Below are positions 8,023-14,951 of a stretch of DNA of 15,106 bases, in pieces. The notes below the pieces were generated by a model. It was given only the letters and a program-made list of their open reading frames with translations. It had not been told where the DNA came from and ran no database searches. Source of the DNA: JARRRL01 sp037380725 (GTDB taxonomy: Bacteria; Pseudomonadota; Gammaproteobacteria; Pseudomonadales; JANQJO01); the NCBI GenBank assembly GCA_037380725.1, contig JARRRL010000042.1, positions 1 to 15,106 on the forward strand. The letters run 5' to 3'. Numbering within the stretch: position 1 is the stretch's first letter; every line of letters begins with the position of its first letter. The translations under genes were made by a program, and so were the position numbers.

Positions 8023-8051
8023 GGCCCCCCCTCCCTAGGGGGCCTTGTTTT
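8023..8051 (+). terminator. Rho-independent terminator of the nrdAB transcript
   Basis: A 7-bp G+C stem (GGCCCCC 8023-8029 with GGGGGCC 8038-8044, 8-nt loop) is followed by TTGTTTT. The T-run lies only on the plus strand, so it stops rightward transcription before the convergent gene whose stop is at 8056. Confidence 0.85.
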
Positions 8052-8055
8052 ATGC

Positions 8056-8709
8056 TTACTCCGTTAACGACAACATCAATTCGGGAAACCGCTGCAGATC
8101 TTCCGGTTCATCCACATCCGACAACGCTTCACACACGTAATGTGGTATTTGCATGAACCGCAGCCGCTTCAGGGTCTCATGCGCAACGCATTCAGTGCTC
8201 CACGCGATATTCTGAAACAACATCGGCAGATGTCGTCGCAGTCCGAGTAATACATAACCCCCATCTAAAGCGGGCGTGATCACCACAGACCTTCGACGCA
8301 GATGCGCCACCGCTTCATTGATTTTGCTGACCGTCAACTCGGGACAATCCGTTCCGATCAATATGACGGCATCGCCTTCGCGTGTTGCACGCGCCACAGC
8401 ACGGCTCATACGTTGGCCTAAATCACCCGTGCCTTGATCCGACCACAACACAGCAGATGTCCCAGCATACAAGCATGACAGGGAACACACCCGCCACGCC
8501 TCGTGCTCTGGGCTTGGCGACACACACATCTCAACTGCATCCACATCAGCGTGTAAGGCCTGGGTCAAGGTCATCTCCAGTAAACGCTTAGCCACCTGCG
8601 CAGCACCCTGCGCGCCCACAGCAGGCATCAAGCGGGTTTTAACCACTCCCGGAACAGGAGCTTTCGCAAAAATAATCAATTTGATGCGTGGCACACGAGC
8701 ACTTGTCAC
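8056..8709 (-). CDS. DUF2064 / TIGR04282-family GT-A-fold nucleotidyl- or glycosyltransferase-like protein
   Basis: This 217-residue cytoplasmic protein belongs to the family first annotated from arsenosugar biosynthesis clusters and related to MobA/cofC-type GT-A folds. Signature motifs are in order: FAKAPVPGVVKTRL (14-27, the phosphate-binding N-terminal motif), QGTGDLGQRM (92-101), GTDCPEL (119-125, the likely metal-binding acidic site), PALDGGYVLLGL (146-157) and DVDEPEDL (198-205). I chose GTG 8709, with GGAG 7 nt upstream, over an upstream TTG at 8730. No arsenic genes (arsM, arsS) are adjacent, so an arsenosugar role cannot be assumed; many members sit alone and their substrate is unknown. 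The gene is convergent with nrdAB, and its own upstream region carries a four-copy 12-bp repeat. Confidence 0.85.
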   Translation of the reverse strand: MTSARVPRIKLIIFAKAPVPGVVKTRLMPAVGAQGAAQVAKRLLEMTLTQALHADVDAVEMCVSPSPEHEAWRVCSLSCLYAGTSAVLWSDQGTGDLGQRMSRAVARATREGDAVILIGTDCPELTVSKINEAVAHLRRRSVVITPALDGGYVLLGLRRHLPMLFQNIAWSTECVAHETLKRLRFMQIPHYVCEALSDVDEPEDLQRFPELMLSLTE

Positions 8710-8767
8710 ACCGACACTCCATCTACACAACTTACGTCAATCAAAGTTATTCGCGATCATCACACAA

Positions 8768-8815
8768 AACCATTCTCGCAACCATTCTCGTAATCATTCT
8801 CACAAGCATTCCCCT
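8768..8815. repeat. Four tandem 12-bp degenerate repeats
   Basis: Units AACCATTCTCGC, AACCATTCTCGT, AATCATTCTCAC and AAGCATTCCCCT lie head to tail. They sit about 60-105 bp upstream of the DUF2064 gene start on the opposite strand, in its likely promoter region. The repeats diverge progressively toward the right. They could be binding sites or a slippage product. Confidence 0.8.
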
Positions 8816-8883
8816 AAAACCAATCCAGCCGAATAAGGCTTAGCAAGTCGGAAACAACAAAAGTGAAAAGTGATTAGCAGTGT

Positions 8884-8912
8884 TTGGAATGGTCACGACA
8901 AACACCTACTAT
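8884..8912 (+). promoter_or_regulatory. Sigma70-like promoter of the alpha/beta hydrolase gene
   Basis: TTGGAA (8884-8889), a 17-bp spacer and TACTAT (8907-8912) form a good promoter. Transcription would start near 8919, giving a leader of about 97 nt. Confidence 0.5.
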
Positions 8913-8914
8913 TA

Positions 8915-8946
8915 TTCGGTACTCAGAAAGGATGATCCATACCGAA
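8915..8946 (+). promoter_or_regulatory. Inverted repeat at the presumed transcription start
   Basis: TTCGGTA (8915-8921) and TACCGAA (8940-8946) form 7-bp perfect arms around an 18-nt centre, directly at and after the predicted start site. This is a plausible repressor operator or leader hairpin. A 10-bp palindrome TTCCTAGGAA follows at 8956-8965. Confidence 0.4.
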
Positions 8947-9015
8947 GAACTCAGGTTCCTAGGAAAATGCAAGCGTGTTCAACTACCGGTTTCACGCATA
9001 CAGGAGTAACGGAGC

Positions 9016-9831
9016 ATGCCTATCATTCGCGTCAATGACTGTGAACTGTACTACGAAGTCAGTGGACATGGATCCGAAACCATCGTATTTTCTCACAGCT
9101 TGCTGTTCAACGGCGCCATGTTCAAAGCACAAGTTGCTGCGCTCAATGATCGCTACCGTGTGATTATTTATGACCATCGCGGACAAGGTCGCTCCACCAT
9201 CCCAGAGCGCGGCTACGACATGGACACTCTGAGCACGGACGCCGAAAAACTGATCGAAGCGTTGGCCCCCGGGCGTGTACATTTTGTTGGACTGTCCATG
9301 GGCGGATTCGTTGGTCTACGCTTAGCGGCTCGACGACCAGATCTGATTCAGAGTTTAACCCTCATCAATACGTCCGCACAGCATGAATCGCATAAATTAA
9401 AATATATGCTGATGAGCACCTGGATCGCCTTGTTCGGGATTAAACGTCTGCTCTATTACATCAATAAAATTGTTTTTTCAGAATCGTTTCTACAAGATGA
9501 AGCTCGAAAAACGGAGCGGTCATATTGGCTGCACAGTTTATCGCAATTGCCCAAACACATCAGTCGTGCCTGCAAAGGGGTGATCCATCGACAAGGCATG
9601 GAAAATGAACTCAGCGCCATTCGCTGCCCCACCCTCATACTTTCGGGTTCACAGGACCAAGCGATCCCCGCTACGGCTGCAACGTTTCTGAAAGACAACA
9701 TTGATCGCGCACTCTGGCGCGTCATTCCCAATGCTGGACACAGTGCAGTCATTGAAAAACCCGCATTGTGTACCGAAGCCATCGACAGCTTCTTAACTTC
9801 ACAAACCGTCCCACACGCCATCGAAGCGTGA
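9016..9831 (+). CDS. Alpha/beta-fold hydrolase (3-oxoadipate enol-lactonase-like subgroup)
   Basis: This 271-residue protein has the full alpha/beta hydrolase catalytic triad: nucleophile S94 in GLSMGG, acid D214 in SGSQDQAIP, and H242 in NAGHSAVIEKP. The oxyanion region reads FSHSLLFNG (25-33), with YDHRGQGRS (52-60) typical of the PcaD/RutD/BioH-like group. A helical lid lies at about residues 122-200. No signal peptide is present, so it is cytoplasmic. The start ATG has AGGAG 11 nt and CGGAG 2 nt upstream. The substrate cannot be read from sequence, and no aromatic catabolism genes are nearby, so enol-lactonase activity is not implied. It has its own promoter; the next gene begins 80 bp later. 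Confidence 0.85.
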   Translation: MPIIRVNDCELYYEVSGHGSETIVFSHSLLFNGAMFKAQVAALNDRYRVIIYDHRGQGRSTIPERGYDMDTLSTDAEKLIEALAPGRVHFVGLSMGGFVGLRLAARRPDLIQSLTLINTSAQHESHKLKYMLMSTWIALFGIKRLLYYINKIVFSESFLQDEARKTERSYWLHSLSQLPKHISRACKGVIHRQGMENELSAIRCPTLILSGSQDQAIPATAATFLKDNIDRALWRVIPNAGHSAVIEKPALCTEAIDSFLTSQTVPHAIEA

Positions 9832-9863
9832 CAATGGAGTATGAGACAATCTGAAAAAAACCG

Positions 9864-9869
9864 TATAAT
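9864..9869 (+). promoter_or_regulatory. Possible -10 element before the SprT-like gene
   Basis: A perfect TATAAT lies 43 nt before the ATG, in a spacer otherwise poor in signals. No good -35 is found at 16-18 bp, so the promoter would be weak or activator-dependent. Confidence 0.3.
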
Positions 9870-9911
9870 GAGCAATCCGCCCCCTTAACACAGATCGGAT
9901 GCACTCAATTC

Positions 9912-10556
9912 ATGGAAAAGCGTATACACCTCGATCAGCAAACCGAAACCTTAACACTTGACGCCCTCAGCACCCTCACAGAAATCGCTACTCAAGCAAC
10001 GTTTCGCGCCATAGTTAAAGCCGAAATATTTCTCAATCGCACCCTCCCAATACCTGAAATTGTTTACAACTTAAGAGGGAAAACAGCCGGTATTTTTCAA
10101 TACGAATGCGTCAGCGCGCGCCGCCACTCCACACAGCCCCCCACACTGCGGATTCGTTTTAACCCTACCTTATTGGCCGCGCACCGTGATGTATTTTTAA
10201 ACGAGGTGGTCCCACACGAGGTCAGCCATCTGGCTGTGCACTGTTATTACCAAAATCAGCATTACCAAAATCAGCATTTGAGCCACAATGCGGGCCACAA
10301 GCGCCGCCGCGTACTGCGACCACATGGCCCTGAATGGCAGGATATCATGCGCAATTGTTTTCAACTCCCACCCAAAATATATCATGACTTTCCCGTTACT
10401 TCCGCACGCCAGCACCCTCACCCATTCGAATACGCCTGCGCATGCCGTAAACACTATTTCACCGCTCGCCGTCACAAAAATCGTCTACACGGAACGCAAT
10501 ACTTGTGTCGTCATTGCGGTGAACCATTACGATACATGGGAAAAATAACATCGTAG
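9912..10556 (+). CDS. sprT: SprT-family zinc-dependent protease-like protein
   Basis: This 214-residue cytoplasmic protein has the SprT layout: a helical N-terminus, the zinc metalloprotease motif HEVSH (102-106), a probable third ligand H138 in RPHGPEW, and a C-terminal zinc ribbon with C176-x-C178 and C199-xx-C202. Eukaryotic relatives (SPRTN/Spartan) cleave DNA-protein crosslinks; the bacterial role is less clear. Between the active-site motif and the HGxxW segment is a His/Asn/Gln-rich insert carrying a 15-bp tandem duplication (YQNQH twice). Upstream GGAT is a poor ribosome-binding site. The next gene starts 7-8 nt after its stop, suggesting an operon. At 214 residues it is longer than E. 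coli SprT (165). Confidence 0.85.
   Translation: MEKRIHLDQQTETLTLDALSTLTEIATQATFRAIVKAEIFLNRTLPIPEIVYNLRGKTAGIFQYECVSARRHSTQPPTLRIRFNPTLLAAHRDVFLNEVVPHEVSHLAVHCYYQNQHYQNQHLSHNAGHKRRRVLRPHGPEWQDIMRNCFQLPPKIYHDFPVTSARQHPHPFEYACACRKHYFTARRHKNRLHGTQYLCRHCGEPLRYMGKITS
10247..10276 (+). repeat. 15-bp in-frame tandem duplication in the SprT-like gene
   Basis: TTACCAAAATCAGCA is present twice without interruption, encoding a doubled YQNQH just after the metal-binding helix. Confidence 0.9.
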
Positions 10557-10563
10557 ATATTTG

Positions 10564-11667
10564 ATGCGGATACGAATACATGAGCCACAGAACATGAGCC
10601 ACACCCACCCGTCGACACCCCTCGTGGTGGTCCGTACACCATCAGCCTTTGAAATTTCAAGGCCTGACAACGCGCACATGGCGAAGGCCTTGACCACCCT
10701 GATCGAGGCAGCACAACATCGTGTACGAACCAGTCGCTGCTTACAACAACTGAACCTGAACACGGATCCACTGCTGCGTGCATTAAACGCGTTTGCCGAT
10801 CCACAGGATCAGCGCACCTGGGATCAATTGGCAAACGATCTCATTCAGGCACATTGCGCATCGCTGAACAGCACGCAACAACGCCACTTATACGCGCTGA
10901 TCTGCACCGATGCATGCGCCCAGCACCAGCAAGCGCAACAGGAACACGCGGGATTGGTCAAAGCCTATCGATCCGCCGGTTTCACGGTCGATCACTTATC
11001 GGAGCACCCGGGTTCGGATGCGGTTTTTGTGACGGACACCGGTGAACAAATCGATACCGTTTTTTTGCTGGGCAAGCTGCTGCACACCCGACGCCACGGA
11101 GAAGAAGACGCCACCCGCGATCTCCTGAAACGCTTACGCATCCCCACCCTACAACTCCCCGGACATACCTTAGAAGGCGGCGATCTGATATACAGCGCCT
11201 TCCATCGAGCCTTGTTTGTCGGTGAAGGTTTTCGCAACCACACGCACCCAGCACAAGCCATTGCCAAACACTTTTCAGCGCTCTTTCCAACACTGACCGT
11301 GCTGCCCGTTCAGCTCACACTACCCGAACACTACCACCTCGATTGCTGCTTTAATGTACTGAGTGGCGGCGAAGTGATTGCCTACCCCGACGCCATCGCT
11401 CCCACCTCGTGGACCAACATCGAGCACACGATTCTGCGTCAATCCGCCACACCTATTTTGACAATCAGTCGCCGCGAAGCCTTAGCTTTTAGCACCAACT
11501 TCATCAGTATTCAGCGACACGTTTTTCTGCCTTCAAATAGTTTAAGCACCCAGCACCTGCGTCAGCTCACGCACTGGGGCTATCACACACACAGCATTCC
11601 CTACCACACCTTTCACCTTTCCGGTGGATCAGTCCGCTGCAGCACCTTGATTTTATATCCTCCATAA
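10564..11667 (+). CDS. DDAH / arginine-deiminase-superfamily (amidinotransferase fold) enzyme
   Basis: This 367-residue protein belongs to the guanidino-group modifying superfamily, which acts on arginine derivatives via a catalytic Cys. Compared with Pseudomonas DDAH, all key elements align: VVVRTPS near the N-terminus, D152 in SDAVFVTD, E204 in LEGGD, H258 in YHLDCCFNVL, and the terminal nucleophile C359 in SGGSVRCST. It is about 110 residues longer than Pseudomonas DDAH; the extra length includes a helical segment at about 45-130. It could be a dimethylarginine hydrolase, a citrulline-type hydrolase or an amidinotransferase; sequence alone does not decide. ATG 10564 lies 7 nt after the sprT stop, implying coupling; an in-frame ATG at 10594 is also plausible. 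Neither has a clear Shine-Dalgarno. ACATGAGCCACA is repeated at 10578 and 10592. Confidence 0.8.
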   Translation: MRIRIHEPQNMSHTHPSTPLVVVRTPSAFEISRPDNAHMAKALTTLIEAAQHRVRTSRCLQQLNLNTDPLLRALNAFADPQDQRTWDQLANDLIQAHCASLNSTQQRHLYALICTDACAQHQQAQQEHAGLVKAYRSAGFTVDHLSEHPGSDAVFVTDTGEQIDTVFLLGKLLHTRRHGEEDATRDLLKRLRIPTLQLPGHTLEGGDLIYSAFHRALFVGEGFRNHTHPAQAIAKHFSALFPTLTVLPVQLTLPEHYHLDCCFNVLSGGEVIAYPDAIAPTSWTNIEHTILRQSATPILTISRREALAFSTNFISIQRHVFLPSNSLSTQHLRQLTHWGYHTHSIPYHTFHLSGGSVRCSTLILYPP

Positions 11668-11931
11668 CTCTCCACACACCCTAGCGTACTGCCTCCCACA
11701 CACAACTCCGTTGACGGTAAATCACATTTTCATATTTAAAAAACGTTCTTTACATTCAAAACCTCATTACATGAACGTTGAACATCGTCATCATTGGCTG
11801 ATGTAAACCATGCACGCATATAAATGCCAATTTGTTCCTATAAAATTATCTTTTTTTGCGTTATACCTACACAGCTTTTTGCTACCGCTCTCAGCAACAC
11901 GCCAAATCGTAGCAAAAATAGCGCACCATAA
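11668..11931 (+). other. Non-coding stretch before the spondin genes, with a candidate promoter
   Basis: TTGACG (11711-11716), a 16-bp spacer and TATTTA (11733-11738) resemble a sigma70 promoter. It is followed by interleaved inverted repeats: AACGTTC 11742 with GAACGTT 11773, and TTTACAT 11749 with ATGTAAA 11801. A 61-codon frame from ATG 11810 begins with a hydrophobic, signal-like stretch (SFFALYLHSFLLPL). It has no ribosome-binding site, so it may be only the leftover start of the damaged gene that follows. Confidence 0.4.
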
Positions 11932-12546
11932 CGGGGTGTCATTCAAAACAGCGACAACGGAGATTCAACAGGGAATAATTTTGAGAGTCTCTTAGAGAGC
12001 AGCGATGCAGCAGACGAAAACACATGGCAAGTACAAGCGGGTTTACTGGCACCATCCACCACCTCAGAGGCAGTCACCTTTGACACGGAAGATTTTCCGT
12101 ACCTGTCACTACTCACCATGCTCATCCCCACAAACGATGCGTTCGCGGGCTTAGACAGCCTTGAAATCCCCACTACACCCGGCACATACACATACACCCT
12201 CAACGCGTACGACGCGGGCACCGAACTCAATGATGAAATTAATCCCGCGTTCGCCAATAACGCGGGCGTCACAGAAGCCGGAACCGGGTCCTCACTGGGT
12301 GGCTATGGCGTACCGGGGTTGGCCGGAGCGCCCACCAGTGATGCCGTAGGGACAGGCGCCAGCGGTGTCGCCGCACAAATAGACAGCAGTAATCAAGTGA
12401 TCGACGGAACAGATGGACCGGTACACATTCACCGCAATGTCCTGGGCGACACCAACGCAAGCGGCGGCATCAGCGATCTCGATGCAACGGTACACCGCTG
12501 GCTGAATCCCGTAGCCCGCATCACCATTACAGTGCCTGCTAACTAA
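11932..12546 (+). pseudogene. N-terminally truncated spondin-domain protein gene
   Basis: The frame is open from 11932 after a TAA at 11929, but its first ATG is at 12118 and has no ribosome-binding site. The encoded C-terminal part is clearly a bacterial spondin domain: LTMLIPTNDAFAGL, AYDAGTELNDE, GPVHIHRNVLGD and RWLNPVARITIT each match the intact neighbour. The first 60-80 residues of the domain and any export signal are missing from all frames. This suggests a deletion or frameshift rather than a mis-called start. It has a Gly/Ala/Ser-rich insert (about 12262-12390) absent from the neighbour. It may be dead, or could yield a short cytosolic fragment. The two genes are 25 bp apart and are probably tandem paralogues. 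Confidence 0.65.
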
Positions 12547-12571
12547 TCGAACGATCGGGAGGCAACACATT

Positions 12572-13321
12572 ATGAAACACCTTATTATGAAACACCCCTT
12601 TTACACAGTTCGACGCACGCGATACGCCCTGCTCGCCGCAACGATGGGTTTGCTCGCGTGCGGAAGCGACGACGCCGTATTCCCAACAAGCCTAACAGAC
12701 GGCGATCGCACTTATGACATTCAAATCGTAAATTTAACTCATAATCAACCCTTTTCTCCCGCCGCCATTATTGCTCACACATCCGGTTACACACCTTTTA
12801 CCGAATCAGAAGCGGCCAGTAACGCCTTAGAACAATTGGCGGAAGGCGGAGATAATGCGGCATTTATTTTGGAAGCCCAAACAGCCACACAATACGTGGA
12901 TCACGCCACCACAGCATTGATCGCAGCCAAAAGCGCCAGCGACAGCGTCACAATCGAGGTGCCCAGCAGTCAAACGGACGACATCAAACTCTCCGTCGTG
13001 ACCATGCTCGTGAACACCAACGACGCGTTCACTGGCGTCAACGCTGCCGACCTCAGTGACCTGGCGGTCAGCGATACCCTAATAATACAGGGTCCAACGT
13101 GGGACGCGGGGACGGAGTTAAACACAGAATCCGTTGGCACCATCCCCGGTCCGGCGGACAACGGCACCGGTTATGTCACCACACGCGATGATCTTTATGA
13201 CCGTGTGCACATTCATCCGGGTGTGGTCACCGCCGATGACGGGTTATCGACATCCGTGCTGAATGACGATCATCGATTTCTCAATCCCAGTTCGCGCATT
13301 GTGATCACTCGAACACAATGA
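12572..13321 (+). CDS. Spondin-domain outer-membrane lipoprotein (predicted)
   Basis: This 249-residue exported protein has an Arg-rich n-region (VRRTRY), a hydrophobic core and a lipobox LLAC with C30 as the lipidation site. The following residue is Gly, not Asp, favouring the outer membrane. Residues about 48-247 form a Spondin_N domain: YDIQIVNLTHNQPFSPA, LEQLAEGGDNA, TMLVNTNDAFTGV, TWDAGTELNTE, DRVHIHPGV and RFLNPSSRIVITR. In animals this domain occurs in matrix-adhesion proteins; in bacteria the function is unknown. GGAGG lies 9 nt before ATG 12572. The start region is duplicated (ATGAAACACC at 12572 and 12587), so translation could begin at either ATG. Its neighbour upstream is a truncated paralogue. 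A surface role is inference from the lipobox and domain. Confidence 0.85.
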   Translation: MKHLIMKHPFYTVRRTRYALLAATMGLLACGSDDAVFPTSLTDGDRTYDIQIVNLTHNQPFSPAAIIAHTSGYTPFTESEAASNALEQLAEGGDNAAFILEAQTATQYVDHATTALIAAKSASDSVTIEVPSSQTDDIKLSVVTMLVNTNDAFTGVNAADLSDLAVSDTLIIQGPTWDAGTELNTESVGTIPGPADNGTGYVTTRDDLYDRVHIHPGVVTADDGLSTSVLNDDHRFLNPSSRIVITRTQ

Positions 13322-13482
13322 TCATCGCTCACGCTTAACGTGGGGCAGAGCGTATCAACGCATCTGCCCCTACACACAGAACTCAGCAGCATCATATACT
13401 GTGGGAAACTGTACAAAGCAAGACCTCAGCACGCGCTGTATTATTTGTGTCAACACAAGCACGGCTCACAAGGGGTAACTCA
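13322..13482. other. Spacer between convergent genes, with a strong hairpin
   Basis: GGGGCAGA-GCGT (13342-13353) pairs with ACGC-A-TCTGCCCC (13358-13370) around ATCA, giving a 12-bp stem with one bulged base. It lacks a T-run on either strand, so it is a terminator-like or mRNA-protecting structure rather than a classical terminator. A palindrome TTGTGTCAACACAA lies at 13445-13458. Base composition changes to A+T-rich just after this point. Confidence 0.5.
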
Positions 13483-14889
13483 TTAATTTTCAAAAGATTT
13501 CACTAAAGAAAAAGATTCGACACGACTGAAAGGATATTTTTTTATTACATAAAACCACAAAAGAATATTCAAGAACGCACACACGATCATTATTACCAAA
13601 AGACCTATCCAAATTCCACGAATACCTGCATTTGTATAAAAAGCCAAGTAATACGCCACAGGAAGTCCAACAGCATAAAAAGCAAAAAGATTTGTATAGA
13701 AAGCCTTGCTTGAGTCACCCCACGCTCTCATGGTGCCACCTTTCAAGCATTGTATAGCGTTAGCTGTCATCATAAAAACACAAATACTAAGCAAGTCCGC
13801 TGCCATATTAACCAGCTCGGGGGCATCTAAAAATAAACTAAGAATTGAATATTTATATAGCCATACACCCACTGAAAAAAAGACAAATACAACACCTATA
13901 AACATCATATTTAGCGTACCAAGTTTCGCAGCAAACCGAAACTGCTTAGCACCTAAATAATATCCAATCCGTATAGATGCCGCGTCAGACCACCCAGAAG
14001 AAATCATATAAAAAATAGTACTAATTATAAATACGACTTGATGCGCTGCCACAGCAGCATTACCAAAGAAGGCCGCCATGTAGTTCAATAAAGAAAACCC
14101 CAAAACGTCCGTTCCCTCTTGACCTGAGGCTGGCAAACCAATTTTTAATACTTTTTTCAAAAAATGAATATTAGGTGGCTGAAATGTGGATAAAAAACCG
14201 CCATTTCTTTTCCACACGAATGCAGTATAAATTGCAACTGCCACAAGATTGATGCCATTACACAGAGTGGTAGTCAAGCCTATCCCATAAACCCCTAGCC
14301 CCAGTCCATTGAAAGCTTCAGTAGAAATATAAACATCAAAAAAATAGTTGACAGGAAGCAAAACGATACTAAGCGTCGTCCACAAAAAAACTCTATTTTG
14401 GCAGTTCCAATATTTCTCCAAGGGTACACACAATAGGATTAACACCATACTCGGCAATAAACCTTTAACGTATTCAGTAACACCAGCAAAAGCCGTATCC
14501 GTAATATTTGTCAATTGATACGCTAAAGTAACCAAAACAACCAATGGTATACTTATTATTATTAGACATAAACTTAGCCAGAAAGATTGCACGAGGCAGT
14601 CATCGAGATTCCGCTTATCATTAGCCCCAAATGCACGACTGAAGAAAACATCCATACTGTTTAAAATAGCAATTAAAGGCACAGCAACTAACCAGAATAT
14701 ACTGTTACCAACAGACACAGCGGTCAGGGCTTCAACGCTAATTGTGCCTGCAACATAAGTATCAACCGTTGCCAGCAACATACCAAACATGCTGGTCATA
14801 ACCATAGGGACCGTCAGGAAAATACTGTTCCTCAACTCAGCAATGATTTTATTTTTTAAAGGGTCATTCCATTTTTTCATTAAACTCAC
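13483..14889 (-). CDS. MATE-family multidrug / toxin efflux transporter
   Basis: This 468-residue inner-membrane protein has the length and hydrophobicity of a 12-helix MATE antiporter (Na+ or H+ driven export of cationic compounds). Family hallmarks include the N-terminal FLTVPMVMTSMFGMLLATVD segment, a GLPASGQEG loop entering TM7, the NAAVAAHQVVF stretch, and the repeated two-half pattern. GTG 14889 is preferred, with AAGGA 9 nt upstream; an ATG at 14880 is the alternative. The gene is clearly A+T-richer than its neighbours, with AAA/TTT/ATA codons frequent, which points to horizontal acquisition. Substrate cannot be inferred. A 21-codon ORF overlaps its start. Confidence 0.92.
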   Translation of the reverse strand: MSLMKKWNDPLKNKIIAELRNSIFLTVPMVMTSMFGMLLATVDTYVAGTISVEALTAVSVGNSIFWLVAVPLIAILNSMDVFFSRAFGANDKRNLDDCLVQSFWLSLCLIIISIPLVVLVTLAYQLTNITDTAFAGVTEYVKGLLPSMVLILLCVPLEKYWNCQNRVFLWTTLSIVLLPVNYFFDVYISTEAFNGLGLGVYGIGLTTTLCNGINLVAVAIYTAFVWKRNGGFLSTFQPPNIHFLKKVLKIGLPASGQEGTDVLGFSLLNYMAAFFGNAAVAAHQVVFIISTIFYMISSGWSDAASIRIGYYLGAKQFRFAAKLGTLNMMFIGVVFVFFSVGVWLYKYSILSLFLDAPELVNMAADLLSICVFMMTANAIQCLKGGTMRAWGDSSKAFYTNLFAFYAVGLPVAYYLAFYTNAGIRGIWIGLLVIMIVCAFLNILLWFYVIKKYPFSRVESFSLVKSFEN

Positions 14890-14951
14890 TTTTGCATTTC
14901 CTTTTTCTGGAGCAAGTCGATCTCGGCTTCCATGCTCACTATATAACTCAT
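14886..14951 (-). CDS. Possible 21-aa leader ORF overlapping the MATE gene start
   Basis: ATG 14951 opens a 21-codon frame (MSYIVSMEAEIDLLQKKEMQ plus K) whose TGA overlaps the GTG start of the transporter (GTGA). An upstream in-frame ATG at 14966 would add five residues. It has no clear ribosome-binding site, but the overlap is the pattern used for translational coupling. It may be chance. Confidence 0.25.
   Translation of the reverse strand: MSYIVSMEAEIDLLQKKEMQK

Noticed and set aside
7750..8156. Several overlapping frames of 70-94 codons after nrdB
   Set aside because: They lie over strong inverted repeats and the terminator, encode no recognisable motifs, and conflict with one another.
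8768..8815. Short repeats as a CRISPR array
   Set aside because: Units are 12 bp, head to tail, with no spacers and no cas genes.
8992..9282. Minus-strand 96-codon frame
   Set aside because: It is antisense to the hydrolase gene, which has a complete catalytic triad.
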